Positions 1-8,969 are shown, numbered from the stretch's first letter. The stretch is 64,000 nucleotides of DNA from Hymenobacter jeollabukensis (GCF_005771675.1 NZ_VAJM01000001.1:806001-870000), one strand, 5' to 3'. The notes: generated from the sequence alone by a model not told the origin. Numbers and translations are program-made.

Positions 1-1197
1 CGCGGCTGGGGCAGTGCCTCGGCTCTGGGGCTGGATTTCGCCGCGCCCGGCACCACGTCCCCGTTCGTACCAGCCGCGGATGCCCGGAACCTGCCCGTAG
101 CCGCCCTGCCGCCCGCCGCCGAAGCCGCCCTAGAAGCGCTACGCCGCAGCCGCCCCGCCTACCGCGCCCTCGACCGCAGCGTGCTGCTGGCCCTGCTGAC
201 CGCCCGGCATGCCGTAGCACAAGCAGGCTGGCTGGCTAAGACCAATTCAGCCACGGCCCCACTATCAGAAGCTACCGCAGCATACGAAACGGCAACGCTG
301 GCCGTCAGCATCGGCTCCTCGCTCGGGGCCACTGAGCGGCTGGAAAGCTTCCACGCCGAGTACCTGCGCACGGGCACCGCCGCGCCGGCCGCTTCGCCGC
401 TCACCACGCTGGGCAACGTGGCCAGCTGGGTGGCCGACGACCTGGGCGGCGCACGGGCGGCCATCAGCCACAGCAGCACCTGCAGCACCGCCCTGCAGGC
501 CCTGGGCAACGCCGTGGCCTGGCTGCGCGCCGGTCTGGCGCAACGCTTCGTGGCCGGCGGCACCGAGGCCCCGCTCACGCCCTTCACGCTGGCGCAGATG
601 CAGGCCGTGGGCATTTACTCCGCCCTGCCCGCTGCCGACTGGCCCTGCCGCCCCGGCGCGGGCGGCCCGTCGACCTTCGTACTGGGCGAGGGGGCGGCCG
701 TATTCGCCCTCGAAGCCGTGCCCGCCGAGGCGCTGCGTCCCGGCGACATGGTGCTGGAAAGCGTGGGCTTCGGCTTCGAAGCCACCGGCACCAAAACCGG
801 CCTCACGCCCGACGGCCGGCACTTTCAGCAAGCCATGCGGCAGGCCCTGCACCTGGCCGGCCCCGCCCCCACCGACATCGACCTAGTCGTGCTGCACAGC
901 CCCGGCACCCGCGCCGGCGACGCGGCCGAGCGGGCGGCCCTGGCGGCCGTGTTCGGGGCTGACTTGCCGGCTTGTGCTTCCAATAAGTGGCTGCTCGGGC
1001 ACACGCTCGGGGCCTCGGGGGCGCTGAGCGTGGCCTGGGCCCTGGACTTGCTGCGGCGGCAGGAGTTGCCGCCGACGCTGCCCTTCACCAGCTGGATCAA
1101 TGAACATCCGCTTCGCCAGCCGGCGCGGCGGGTGCTGGTCAACGCGGCGGGCTTCGGGGGCAACGCGGCCTGCGCGGTGGTGCGGCGGGTGGAATAA
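1..1197 (+). CDS. beta-ketoacyl synthase, 5' end outside window
   Basis: The frame is open from the first base, so the N-terminus lies upstream of the window. About 398 residues are visible. The thiolase-fold catalytic triad of a condensing enzyme is present: Cys in STCSTALQA (codon at 481), His in HSPGTRAGD (codon at 895) and His in LGHTLGASG (codon at 1000). The family normally reads HGTGT at the first His; here it is HSPGT. Condensing enzymes join malonyl-ACP to an acyl chain in the cytosol. The divergent motif points to a specialised synthase (for example aryl-polyene or flexirubin type pigment synthesis) rather than housekeeping FabF, but no partner genes are visible, so this is inference. 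Confidence 0.85.
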   Translation, partial: RGWGSASALGLDFAAPGTTSPFVPAADARNLPVAALPPAAEAALEALRRSRPAYRALDRSVLLALLTARHAVAQAGWLAKTNSATAPLSEATAAYETATLAVSIGSSLGATERLESFHAEYLRTGTAAPAASPLTTLGNVASWVADDLGGARAAISHSSTCSTALQALGNAVAWLRAGLAQRFVAGGTEAPLTPFTLAQMQAVGIYSALPAADWPCRPGAGGPSTFVLGEGAAVFALEAVPAEALRPGDMVLESVGFGFEATGTKTGLTPDGRHFQQAMRQALHLAGPAPTDIDLVVLHSPGTRAGDAAERAALAAVFGADLPACASNKWLLGHTLGASGALSVAWALDLLRRQELPPTLPFTSWINEHPLRQPARRVLVNAAGFGGNAACAVVRRVE

Positions 1198-1224
1198 GCC
1201 GGCATCGGGCCGGGCAAAATGCCG

Positions 1225-1232
1225 TATGTTCG
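1225..1232 (+). promoter_or_regulatory. candidate -7 box for the M28 peptidase
   Basis: TATGTTCG resembles the Bacteroidota -7 element TAnnTTTG and lies 38 bp before the peptidase ATG. No good -33 TTG is seen at the right distance, so support is weak. Confidence 0.25.
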
Positions 1233-1262
1233 CCATGCCGCGCTTTTCCCACGTTCTGCCTT

Positions 1263-2618
1263 ATGAAATCCTTCGCGCTTCTCTCCGCCGTTTTTGCCCT
1301 GCCCTTTGCCGCTACGGCCCAGCTGGCCCCGCCGCCCGCCGATGCCGAAATCCAGAAGATGGTGGGCGAGCTGTCGGCCGAGCGACTCAAGGACGACATC
1401 TACAAAATGGTGAGCTTCGGCACCCGCCACACGCTTTCCGACACCAAGGATAAGAAGCGCGGCATCGGGGCGGCCCGGCGCTGGGTGGAGGACGAGTTCC
1501 GCAAGTACGCCAAGGCCAGCGGCGGGCGGCTGAAGGTGGAGCAGGACACCTTCACGGTGAAGCCCGACGGCCGCCGCGTCGACGTGAAAACCGTCATGGC
1601 CAACGTCATGGCCACCCTGCCCGGCACCGACCCCGCCGACAACCGCGTGTTCATCGTCAGCGGCCACCTCGACTCGCGCGTGACCGACGTGATGAACCGC
1701 ACCGCCGACGCGCCCGGCGCCAACGACGACGGCTCGGGCGTGGCCACGGTGATGGAGCTGGCCCGCGTCATGTCGACGCGACGGTTTCCCTGCACCATCG
1801 TGTTCGTGGCCGTGCAGGGCGAAGAGCAGAGCCTGATCGGCTCGGGCTACCTGGCTAAAAAAGCCAAGGCGCTGAACTGGAACGTGGTGGGCATGCTCAA
1901 CAACGACATCGTGGGCAACTCCCACGGCCACGACCCGGACCTGAGCGACGCCGGCCGCGTGCGCGTGTTCAGCGAAGGTGTGCCGGCCAACGAAACGCCC
2001 GAGCAGGCCCAGCTGCGCCGCCAGCTCAGCAGCGAAAACGACTCGCCCTCCCGCCAGCTGGCCCGCTACGCCAAGCAGGCCGGCGAGCAGTACGTGACCG
2101 GCCACAAAGTGGAGCTGGAGTACCGCCCCGACCGATTCCTGCGCGGCGGCGACCATACGCCCTTCAACCAGCAGGGCTACGCCGCTATCCGCTTCTCGGA
2201 GATGAACGAAGACTTCACCCACCAGCACCAGGACCTGCGCACCGAAGCCGGCCGCCCCTACGGTGACCTGCCCGAGTTCGTCGACTACGAGTACCTGCGC
2301 AAAAATACCGGCGTGAATCTGGCCACCCTGGCCGGCCTGGCCCTGGCCCCGGCCGCGCCGCAAAACGTGGGCGTGCTCACCGCCGGCCTCACCAACCGCA
2401 CCCAGCTGAAGTGGGAAGCTCCCGCCACCGGCCGGCCGCCCGCCGGCTACGTGGTGCTCATGCGCGAAACCTCCTCGCCGGTGTGGCAGCAACGCTTCCC
2501 CGCCCAGGGCCTCACGGCCGATCTGCCCCACAGCAAGGACAACTACATCTTCGGCGTGGCCGCGGTGGATGCCGCGGGGCACGAGAGCCTGCCGGTGATT
2601 CCGCGGCCGGTGCGGTAA
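1263..2618 (+). CDS. secreted M28-family zinc aminopeptidase
   Basis: This 451-residue protein starts with a signal peptide (about residues 1-20, ending ATAQ), so it is exported. Zinc-ligand motifs of M28 peptidases are in order: GHLDSR near residue 132, NDDGSGV near 157, GEEQSLIGS near 186 and GDHTPF near 297. The family removes N-terminal residues from peptides with two zinc ions. After about residue 355 comes a fibronectin-III-like module (KWEAPATGRPPAGYVVL). There is no Bacteroidota type IX sorting tail at the end. It stands alone between unrelated genes. The substrate cannot be told. Confidence 0.9.
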   Translation: MKSFALLSAVFALPFAATAQLAPPPADAEIQKMVGELSAERLKDDIYKMVSFGTRHTLSDTKDKKRGIGAARRWVEDEFRKYAKASGGRLKVEQDTFTVKPDGRRVDVKTVMANVMATLPGTDPADNRVFIVSGHLDSRVTDVMNRTADAPGANDDGSGVATVMELARVMSTRRFPCTIVFVAVQGEEQSLIGSGYLAKKAKALNWNVVGMLNNDIVGNSHGHDPDLSDAGRVRVFSEGVPANETPEQAQLRRQLSSENDSPSRQLARYAKQAGEQYVTGHKVELEYRPDRFLRGGDHTPFNQQGYAAIRFSEMNEDFTHQHQDLRTEAGRPYGDLPEFVDYEYLRKNTGVNLATLAGLALAPAAPQNVGVLTAGLTNRTQLKWEAPATGRPPAGYVVLMRETSSPVWQQRFPAQGLTADLPHSKDNYIFGVAAVDAAGHESLPVIPRPVR

Positions 2619-2669
2619 ACACAAGGCCCGGCCGTTTCATGCAGCATTTAGAAATTGAGTGGCCCGTCA

Positions 2670-3473
2670 ATGCTAGTATGTATGCGCGCAGCCCTTACCG
2701 CGCTTGTTTTTGCACTACTGCCCCAACTGCTTTGGGCGCAGTGCGTAGGGTGGCCTTTCCTCGGTATTTGGCCCAAACAAGAGCAACCGAGCATTCAGCC
2801 CCGGCAGGTATTCCTGTTCTCGGCCCACGAGCCCGGCGCCGGCACGTTCCTGGCGCTCCGCCGGTTCGGGCGCGACTTCAACGCTTACCTGTGGACGCGC
2901 CACGATTCAGTGGGTCTGCTGGCCACCGACAGCTTGCTGGACGACGCCGGAAACCTAAGCCTGATACTCCGGCCTGAACAGGCGTTGATGCCCGACACCG
3001 TCTATCAGTTGCGCTTCCTGATCAACTCACCAACCGCTTACAACCTGCTTCCCAATACGCCCCTTGGCCGCACGGCTGTGCTGCCCAGCCGCTACCGTTG
3101 GCGCGTGGCAGTGGCCGATACTGAAGCACCGCGCTGGCGCGGCACGCCGCAGGTAGCCGGCCATGTATCATCCTACAACAGCGAAGGCAAGGATGTTTAT
3201 GTGCGCTTCACTTCTACCGTGCGCGACACTTCGGCTTACTTAGTGCGGGCCACCGTGCAGCCCGTGGGCGGTGGCCGCACGCTGCGGGGCTACATAACGC
3301 CGCTGCAGGGTTATTTGGATGTGGGCACGTTTACCTGTGCCGAAATCTTTCGTTTGCAGCCTGAAACGGAATACAGGGTCAGCTTCGAAGCCATCGACGC
3401 CAACGGCAACCGGGCTACCTGCCAGCCGATTCTGTTCAAAGCCCCGCCCCCAATTGTTACGAACGGCCCCTGA
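2670..3473 (+). CDS. secreted protein of unknown function with Ig-like fold features
   Basis: The protein has about 267 residues. ATG codons at 2670 and 2682 both give a good signal peptide ending LLWAQ; a TTG further upstream at 2655 is less likely. The body shows beta-strand-rich, fibronectin-like segments (YQLRFLINS, YRVSFEAIDANGNRATC) repeated twice, suggesting two Ig-like domains in the periplasm or outside the cell. I do not recognise a named family. A rho-independent terminator follows directly, so the gene is probably transcribed alone or ends the peptidase transcript. Confidence 0.6.
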   Translation: MLVCMRAALTALVFALLPQLLWAQCVGWPFLGIWPKQEQPSIQPRQVFLFSAHEPGAGTFLALRRFGRDFNAYLWTRHDSVGLLATDSLLDDAGNLSLILRPEQALMPDTVYQLRFLINSPTAYNLLPNTPLGRTAVLPSRYRWRVAVADTEAPRWRGTPQVAGHVSSYNSEGKDVYVRFTSTVRDTSAYLVRATVQPVGGGRTLRGYITPLQGYLDVGTFTCAEIFRLQPETEYRVSFEAIDANGNRATCQPILFKAPPPIVTNGP

Positions 3474-3493
3474 CCACACTCCCCGAAACGAAA

Positions 3494-3530
3494 AGCCAAC
3501 CCTACCAAAACGGTAGGGTCGGCTTTTTTT
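3494..3530 (+). terminator. rho-independent terminator
   Basis: AGCCAACCCTACC pairs with GGTAGGGTCGGCT across the loop AAAAC (one internal A-to-G difference), followed by a run of seven T. It lies 20 bp after the preceding stop codon. Confidence 0.85.
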
Positions 3531-3667
3531 ATGCGGAAGCCTATCATCAAAAAACGTGGCTACCGGACTGCTAAGAAGCTTTTGGGGCACCTTTAGAGCT
3601 CAACCGCAGCACTTGGCACGCCGGCTGCAACGGAAGGGCATCGGCTTTTCCCGCCGATGCTTCAATC

Positions 3668-4435
3668 ATGTCGGACTTCCTTATCACCTTCAGCATTATT
3701 GCCGTCTTTCTGCTCCTGGGCCTGCGCATCGCGCAGGAGTACGAGCGGGCCATTGTCTTCCGCCTGGGCCGCTTTATCGGCGTGCGCGGGCCCGGCTTAT
3801 ACTGGATTATTCCCTTCATCGACCGGCAGCAGACCATCGACATCCGCACCAAGACGGTGGATTTGGAGCAGCAGGAAACCATCACCAAGGACTCGGTCAC
3901 CATCAAGGTCAACGCGGTGCTCTGGTTTCGGGTGGTGAACCCGGCCGACGCGGTCATCAAGGTGGCCAACTTCAACCAGGCGGTGTACCAGCTGTCCGTC
4001 ACGGCCCTGCGCAACATCATCGGGCAGCACCAGCTCGACGAGGTGCTCAAGTCGCGGGAGCAGATCAACCGCACGCTGCAGCAGCTGGTGGATCAGGCCA
4101 CCGAGCCCTGGGGCGTGAAGATTGAGATGGTGGAAATCAAGGACGTGGAAATTCCCGGCTCCATGCAGCGCGCCATGGCCCGCGAGGCCGAAGCCATCCG
4201 CGAAAAGCGCGCCCGCCTCATCAAGGCCGAAGCCGAGCTGGAAGCCTCCGAGAAGCTTACCCAGGGCGCCCGGCAGATGGAGGGCAGCCCCATGGCCCTG
4301 GAGCTGCGCCGCATGCAGATGCTCTCGGAAATCGGTATCGACAACAATACCACCACCGTGGTGCTCGTGCCCTCGGACTTCACCAACGCCGCCCGCGCCT
4401 TCTCGCAGATGGCCAGCCCGCCGGCCGCTCAGTAA
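3668..4435 (+). CDS. slipin / SPFH-domain (stomatin-like) membrane protein
   Basis: This 255-residue protein has one N-terminal membrane helix (about residues 3-24) followed at once by the SPFH signature EYERAIVFRLGR and RGPGLYWIIPFIDR. The SPFH core runs to about residue 165, then an alanine- and glutamate-rich coiled coil (AMAREAEAIREKRARLIKAE) typical of slipins that oligomerise on the membrane. Length matches the family (250-260). Slipins often sit beside an NfeD protein; none is present here. Its role in membrane organisation is known only at family level. Confidence 0.93.
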   Translation: MSDFLITFSIIAVFLLLGLRIAQEYERAIVFRLGRFIGVRGPGLYWIIPFIDRQQTIDIRTKTVDLEQQETITKDSVTIKVNAVLWFRVVNPADAVIKVANFNQAVYQLSVTALRNIIGQHQLDEVLKSREQINRTLQQLVDQATEPWGVKIEMVEIKDVEIPGSMQRAMAREAEAIREKRARLIKAEAELEASEKLTQGARQMEGSPMALELRRMQMLSEIGIDNNTTTVVLVPSDFTNAARAFSQMASPPAAQ

Positions 4436-4479
4436 GCACCTTGAATAATAGGCAACCTGGACGTTTGCCACCCATTCCC

Positions 4480-4509
4480 CTCACTCATTCACTAAATCAC
4501 TAACTCACC
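4480..4509 (+). repeat. 8-bp-period TCAC leader repeat before a start codon
   Basis: CTCACTCA, TTCACTAA, ATCACTAA and CTCACCG follow one another with an 8-bp period and end 1 bp before the ATG at 4511. The same kind of array precedes other genes in the window. Confidence 0.6.
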
Positions 4510-4510
4510 G

Positions 4511-4861
4511 ATGGTCAACGTAACCCGCCAGGCTGATATGTTCGTCTTCGACGTGCAGGGCCTGCACAAGCTTTGGGCCTTCAAAAGCCAGCTTCAGATT
4601 CCGGCCGCGCACATCCGCTCGGCCCGCCAGGATGCCGAGGCGCTGGGCGGCTGGTGGAAGGGCTGGCGCATGCCCGGCACCCACGTACCCGGTCTGCTCA
4701 CGGCCGGCACCTACTTCAAGGACGGCCGCCGCATCTTCTGGGACGTGCACGACGAGCAGCAGGCCGTCATCATCGAGCTGGAACACGAAGACTACGACCA
4801 GCTCATCATCGAAGTGCGGGACCCGGCTGCCGTGGTGCGGCTGCTCAACGAGGGCCGCTAA
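4511..4861 (+). CDS. small PH-like domain protein, function unknown
   Basis: The protein has 116 residues with no signal peptide or membrane helix, so it is probably cytosolic. The pattern of alternating strands (MFVFDVQG, LQIPAAHIRSA, FWDVHDEQQAVIIELEHEDYDQLIIEVRDP) and a final helix (AAVVRLLNE) looks like a bacterial PH-like fold. This reading is from the pattern only. It lies 75 bp after the slipin gene and may be co-transcribed with it. Confidence 0.65.
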   Translation: MVNVTRQADMFVFDVQGLHKLWAFKSQLQIPAAHIRSARQDAEALGGWWKGWRMPGTHVPGLLTAGTYFKDGRRIFWDVHDEQQAVIIELEHEDYDQLIIEVRDPAAVVRLLNEGR

Positions 4862-4942
4862 GACGCGCCGCCGATTCGTCCCGGCCCCGCCGCCTGACCC
4901 AGTGCCGCGTTGCTTCCAACTTTCCTCAACACTTCGTCACCC

Positions 4943-5125
4943 ATGCACTACCACCACGAACAAACCTTCGGCTGGGGCACGCTGGCCCTGCTGAACGCCG
5001 GCCTGGCCCAAAGCAAGGGCCGCAGCGGCCTCAACTGGTTTCTGTTGTCGCTGCTGCTGGGCCCGGTGGCCACGCTGCTGCTCGTCACGGCCTTCCGCCA
5101 CCCGCCCGAGGTAATGGGCCGCTAG
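4943..5125 (+). CDS. 60-residue membrane protein of unknown function
   Basis: Starting at ATG 4943 (MHYHHEQTFGWG) gives 60 residues. The N-terminal half has a weakly hydrophobic stretch (TLALLNAGLAQSKGRSG) and the second half one clear membrane helix (NWFLLSLLLGPVATLLLVTAF). The end is short and basic. Codon choice is GC-rich like the neighbours, and it lies 81 bp after the PH-like gene. Not recognised. Confidence 0.55.
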   Translation: MHYHHEQTFGWGTLALLNAGLAQSKGRSGLNWFLLSLLLGPVATLLLVTAFRHPPEVMGR

Positions 5126-5201
5126 CCTCCCCCGATTCCATTGCGGCTATTGCCACTACCCGATACGTTACCCGCTGATTTCTGAGTTGCCCGGTCGGAC
5201 C

Positions 5202-5233
5202 TTGCGGGGCCCGGCCGGGCACTGTTATCTTCG
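5202..5233 (+). promoter_or_regulatory. candidate Bacteroidota promoter
   Basis: TTG at 5202 and TATCTTCG at 5226 are 21 bp apart, close to the TTTG-N19/20-TAnnTTTG pattern. This would give a leader of about 25 nt before the ATG at 5265. Confidence 0.45.
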
Positions 5234-5264
5234 GCCCGCGCTATTCCCCCTCGACCTATCTGCC

Positions 5265-5801
5265 ATGAAGCTCCCGTCCCTGCTGGCGGCCGCCCTGCTG
5301 ACGCTGCCCGCCGCCGCCCAGACGCCCGCTGCCACCCCCGATTCGCCCCCGCCCTACCGCGCGGCCGTGGGCGTGCTCGGCTCCTACCGCACCGTGGGGC
5401 TGCTGGGCGAAGTGCGCGCCCGCGGGCCGTGGGCGCTGAAGCTGGCCGCCGTGCGCCAGTCCGACGGCACCATCCCCGGCGAATACAGCACGGCCGGCCT
5501 CGGGCTGCTGACCTACTACCTGCCCACCCACCTCAAAGCCGTGGAGCCGATGATTGGGGTGGGCGGCCTGTATTCGCGCTACCACTGGCAGCAGCACGGC
5601 GGCCGCGGCCACGTGCGCGACCTGAACGTGGGCGGGGGCTTCGGAGCCAACGTGCGCTTTCACCGGCACCTGCGCACCGGCCTGCAGCTGTTCGTGGCCA
5701 ACGGCTTCCGGGCCGAGTACGACGAGGGCGGCGCCACCATGCGCAAAACCGGCCGCCGCCTGCTGGTGCTGCCCGCCCTCACGCTGGAAGTGCTGCTGTA
5801 A
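5265..5801 (+). CDS. secreted, probable outer-membrane beta-barrel protein
   Basis: The protein has 178 residues. The ATG at 5265 is chosen because it opens a clean signal peptide (MKLPSLLAAALLTLPAAAQ); upstream codons give no such peptide. The mature part alternates strand-like segments rich in Gly, Tyr and Arg (AVGVLGSYRTVGLLGEVRA, GLGLLTYYLPTHL, LNVGGGFGANVRFHRHL) and ends with a hydrophobic strand (LLVLPALTLEVLL), as in small outer-membrane barrels. No specific family is recognised. Confidence 0.6.
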   Translation: MKLPSLLAAALLTLPAAAQTPAATPDSPPPYRAAVGVLGSYRTVGLLGEVRARGPWALKLAAVRQSDGTIPGEYSTAGLGLLTYYLPTHLKAVEPMIGVGGLYSRYHWQQHGGRGHVRDLNVGGGFGANVRFHRHLRTGLQLFVANGFRAEYDEGGATMRKTGRRLLVLPALTLEVLL

Positions 5802-5867
5802 GCCACACGGGCAAAAGCCGGCAGCCAGCAAAGCCAACTGCCACGCCGGCAAACCTTCTCTCGCACT

Positions 5868-6329
5868 ATGCACTACCGCGAAGCCCAGCTGACCGACATT
5901 CCCGAGCTGACGCGCGTGCGCCTGGCCGTGCGCGAAAACGAGCTGCGCAACCCCGCCCTGGTCACGACGACCGATTACGTGGCCTACCTCACCCACCGCG
6001 GCCGGGGCTGGGTAGCCGTGACGGATGACAACCAAGTGGCCAGCTTCGCCATTGCCGATTTGCAAGGCCACAGCATCTGGGCCCTATTCGTGCATCCCGA
6101 CTTCGACCGGCAGGGCATCGGCAAGCGGCTGCACCGGCTGATGCTGGACTGGTACTTCCAGCAAACCACCGAAACCGTGTGGCTCAGCACCGCCCCCGGA
6201 ACCCGCGCCGAGGAATTCTACCGCCGCCAGGGCTGGCAGGAAACCGGGCGCACGAGCAGCGGAGAAGTGTGGTTTGAGATGACGGCGGCGCAGTGGTTGA
6301 GCCGGTCAGGCACACTTGGCAACGCGTAG
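5868..6329 (+). CDS. GNAT-family N-acetyltransferase
   Basis: This 153-residue cytosolic enzyme has the GNAT fold. ALFVHPDFDRQGIGKRL near residue 75 is the acetyl-CoA pyrophosphate loop (consensus Q/RxxGxG/A), and EEFYRRQGWQETGR near residue 127 is the usual late motif. It transfers acetyl from acetyl-CoA to an amine on an unknown substrate. It lies 66 bp after the barrel gene and 7 bp before the DUF5958 gene, so co-transcription with the latter is likely. Confidence 0.88.
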   Translation: MHYREAQLTDIPELTRVRLAVRENELRNPALVTTTDYVAYLTHRGRGWVAVTDDNQVASFAIADLQGHSIWALFVHPDFDRQGIGKRLHRLMLDWYFQQTTETVWLSTAPGTRAEEFYRRQGWQETGRTSSGEVWFEMTAAQWLSRSGTLGNA

Positions 6330-6336
6330 GATAGCT

Positions 6337-6864
6337 ATGTTCGACGCAGCTTTTCTGATGCTTAACCGCATTGCTCAGGACCAGCTCCCGTTGTCTGCTG
6401 GCCTGACTTGGTTCGATGCCCTGACGGACGAAGAACAGCGGGCCGCAATGAACGAGCTTCACCTTTATGTCCATCAGTCGCATCCCACGCCGACGATGGT
6501 TCAGCAAGCCGTTGCTACCGCACCAATCAAGCGCGGCGCAACGCCGCTAGCCCTGCTGCGCGCTTTTCCCTTTCACATAGCGCTGCCCAAAATCATAAGC
6601 CTGCGAGCCGATGAGCGGCGCAATGCGTTTGCGGCCCTGCTTACCCTGTTCCGCATTGCCGATACGCAGCGCCGCATCACTTCCTGCCAAGACGGCTGCT
6701 CCCACGACTGGCATCACCTGCCCCCTTGCCGTAAGCCAAGGGGCCCGGCAAAGGGCATTATTACTTGCGCCATTATTTTATCACTTCACTATCAACGCTA
6801 TCTGACCACCAAGCACATCAGCGCCCGCGCGAAATCCGACCGGCGGTGTACTTTCGGGCTATGA
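6337..6864 (+). CDS. DUF5958-family protein
   Basis: The protein has 175 residues from ATG 6337. The core to about residue 134 (LTWFDALTDEEQR, KIISLRADERRNAFAALLTL, and the ending CQDGCSHDWHHL with Cys, Cys and His) matches what I recall of DUF5958, a small cytosolic family of unknown function. The last 40 or so residues look like read-through of an intergenic stretch. The stop TGA overlaps the next gene's ATG (ATGA at 6861-6864), which could couple translation or be chance. Confidence 0.7.
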   Translation: MFDAAFLMLNRIAQDQLPLSAGLTWFDALTDEEQRAAMNELHLYVHQSHPTPTMVQQAVATAPIKRGATPLALLRAFPFHIALPKIISLRADERRNAFAALLTLFRIADTQRRITSCQDGCSHDWHHLPPCRKPRGPAKGIITCAIILSLHYQRYLTTKHISARAKSDRRCTFGL

Positions 6865-8969
6865 CCCGCTCCCTGCTCACGTTGGCGGCCGCGCTGCTGG
6901 CCCTGCCCGGCCTTGCCCAACGCCTCCACTCGCCTTCCCACAAGCTTGCCCTGCAGTTCGGCCTCAGTCCCGCCGGCGAGCCGACCTACCAGCTCAGCTA
7001 CGACAACCGCCCCGTGCTCAGGCCCAGTCGCCTCGGCGTGGCCATGCAGGGCCAGGCGGGCTTCGTGCAGGGCCTGACGGTGGTGCGCGTCGACTCCACC
7101 GAGCACGACGACACCTGGGCGCCGGTGTGGGGCGAGGTCAAGCAGATTCGCAACCACTATAAGGAGCTGCTGGTGACGCTGCAACAGCCCGGCACCGAGC
7201 AGCGGCAGGTGCAGCTGCGCTTCCGCCTGTTCGACGACGGCCTGGGCTTCCGCTACGAGTGGCCGCGCCAGCCCAATCTGCAGTATTTCACCGTGACGGG
7301 CGAGCAGACCGAGTTCAACCTGCCCGCCGACCACAAGGCCTTCTGGATTCCGGGCGACTACGACTCCAACGAGTACGCCTACACCACCTCGCGCCTGAGC
7401 CAGGTCAACAGCGCCAGCATCACCCCGATTCAGGAAAAATCGGCGCCGCAGCGGGTGCAGACGCCCCTGATGCTCAAGACCGATAACGGGCTGTACGTGA
7501 ATATCCACGAGGCCGCGCTGGTGAACTACCCGGCCATGATGCTCAACGTGAACCCGCAAACCTTCGGGCTGGCGGCGCAGCTGGTGCCCAGCGCCACCGG
7601 CGCGGCGGCCTACCTGCAGGCCCCCGAGCACACGCCCTGGCGCACTGTGGTGGTAGCCGACAACGCCCCGGCCATCCTGGCCAGCAAGTTGATTCTGAAC
7701 CTGAACGAGCCGAGCCAGCTGACCGAAACCAGCTGGATTAGGCCGCAGAAATTCGTGGGCGTGTGGTGGGAAATGCACGTGAACCGCAGCAGCTGGAATT
7801 ACTCCGACGCCTCCAACCTCAAGCTGGCCGATACCGATTGGCAGGCGCTCAAGCCCAACGGCCACCACGGCGCCAACACCCAGAACGTGAAGCGCTACAT
7901 CGACTTCGCGGCTCAGAACAGCTTGCAGAGCGTGCTGGTGGAGGGCTGGAACGTGGGCTGGGAGGACTGGCACGGCAACTGGAAAGAAGAAGTGTTCGAC
8001 TTCGTGACGCCTTACCCCGACTTCGACGTGGCCGAGCTGCAGCAGTACGCCGCCAGCAAGGGCGTCAAGCTCATCATGCACCACGAAACTTCGGGCTCCG
8101 TCACCAACTACGAGCGGCGCCAGGACCGCGCCCTCGACTTCATGCAGGCCCACGGCTACGACGCGGTGAAAACCGGCTACGTGGGCCGCATCATCCCGCG
8201 CGGGGAGCACCACGACGGGCAGTGGATGGTGAATCACTACAACCGCACCGCCCAAAACATGGCCCAGCGCCGCATCATGGTCGACATGCACGAGTCGGTG
8301 CGGCCGACGGGGCTGCACCGCACCTACCCCAACTGGCTGGCCGCCGAAGCCGCCCGCGGCAACGAATTTAACGCCTGGAGCGAGGGCAACCCGCCCGAGC
8401 ACGAAACCATTTTGCCCTTCACCCGCCTCATGGGCGGCCCCATGGACTATACGCCCGGCATTTTCCGCATCAAGCTGGAAAGCTGGAACCCCGAGCGCAA
8501 CAAGGGCCGGCAGGTGCACACCACGCTGGCCAAGCAGCTGGCCCTGTACGTGACCATGTACTCGCCCCTGCAGATGGCCGCCGACCTGCCCGAAGCCTAC
8601 GAGCAGCACCCCGACGCCTTCCAGTTCATCAAGGACGTGGCCGTGGACTGGGACGACACCCGCATCCTGCAGGCCGAGCCCGGCGAGTACCTGACCATTG
8701 CCCGCCAGGCCAAGGGCAAGAATGAGTGGTACCTCGGCGCCATCACCGATGAAAACGCCCGCCAGCAAACCGTGAAGCTGGACTTCCTGCCCGCCGGGCA
8801 GAAGTACCTGGCCACCATCTACGCCGACGCCAAAGGCGCGTCCTGGGATAAAAACCCTGAAGCTTACCAGATCCGCAAGCAGACGGTGGACAGCAAGACC
8901 ACGCTGAAGCTGCAGCTGGCGCCCGGCGGCGGCGCGGCCGTGAGCCTGAAACCGGTAGGAGCCCGTTAG
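6861..8969 (+). CDS. GH97 alpha-glucosidase, SusB-like inverting type
   Basis: This 702-residue enzyme has a signal peptide (MTRSLLTLAAALLALPGLAQ), so it works in the periplasm on alpha-glucans or oligosaccharides. Domain order is that of GH97: N-terminal beta-sandwich (to about residue 270), TIM barrel (KFVGVWWEMH onward to about 600) and a C-terminal beta-domain. Glu409 (HHETSG), Glu478 (DMHESVRP) and Glu502 (RGNEFNAW) are 69 and 24 residues apart, the same spacing as E439/E508/E532 of Bacteroides SusB. This points to the calcium-dependent inverting subgroup. There are no susC/susD genes beside it. Confidence 0.95.
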   Translation: MTRSLLTLAAALLALPGLAQRLHSPSHKLALQFGLSPAGEPTYQLSYDNRPVLRPSRLGVAMQGQAGFVQGLTVVRVDSTEHDDTWAPVWGEVKQIRNHYKELLVTLQQPGTEQRQVQLRFRLFDDGLGFRYEWPRQPNLQYFTVTGEQTEFNLPADHKAFWIPGDYDSNEYAYTTSRLSQVNSASITPIQEKSAPQRVQTPLMLKTDNGLYVNIHEAALVNYPAMMLNVNPQTFGLAAQLVPSATGAAAYLQAPEHTPWRTVVVADNAPAILASKLILNLNEPSQLTETSWIRPQKFVGVWWEMHVNRSSWNYSDASNLKLADTDWQALKPNGHHGANTQNVKRYIDFAAQNSLQSVLVEGWNVGWEDWHGNWKEEVFDFVTPYPDFDVAELQQYAASKGVKLIMHHETSGSVTNYERRQDRALDFMQAHGYDAVKTGYVGRIIPRGEHHDGQWMVNHYNRTAQNMAQRRIMVDMHESVRPTGLHRTYPNWLAAEAARGNEFNAWSEGNPPEHETILPFTRLMGGPMDYTPGIFRIKLESWNPERNKGRQVHTTLAKQLALYVTMYSPLQMAADLPEAYEQHPDAFQFIKDVAVDWDDTRILQAEPGEYLTIARQAKGKNEWYLGAITDENARQQTVKLDFLPAGQKYLATIYADAKGASWDKNPEAYQIRKQTVDSKTTLKLQLAPGGGAAVSLKPVGAR

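Noticed and set aside
825-2624. Open frame of 599 codons on the minus strand
   Set aside because: Antisense to the ketosynthase and peptidase genes; composition is that of a shadow frame in GC-rich DNA.
6798-8768. Open frame of 656 codons on the minus strand
   Set aside because: Antisense to the well-supported GH97 gene and without recognisable domains.
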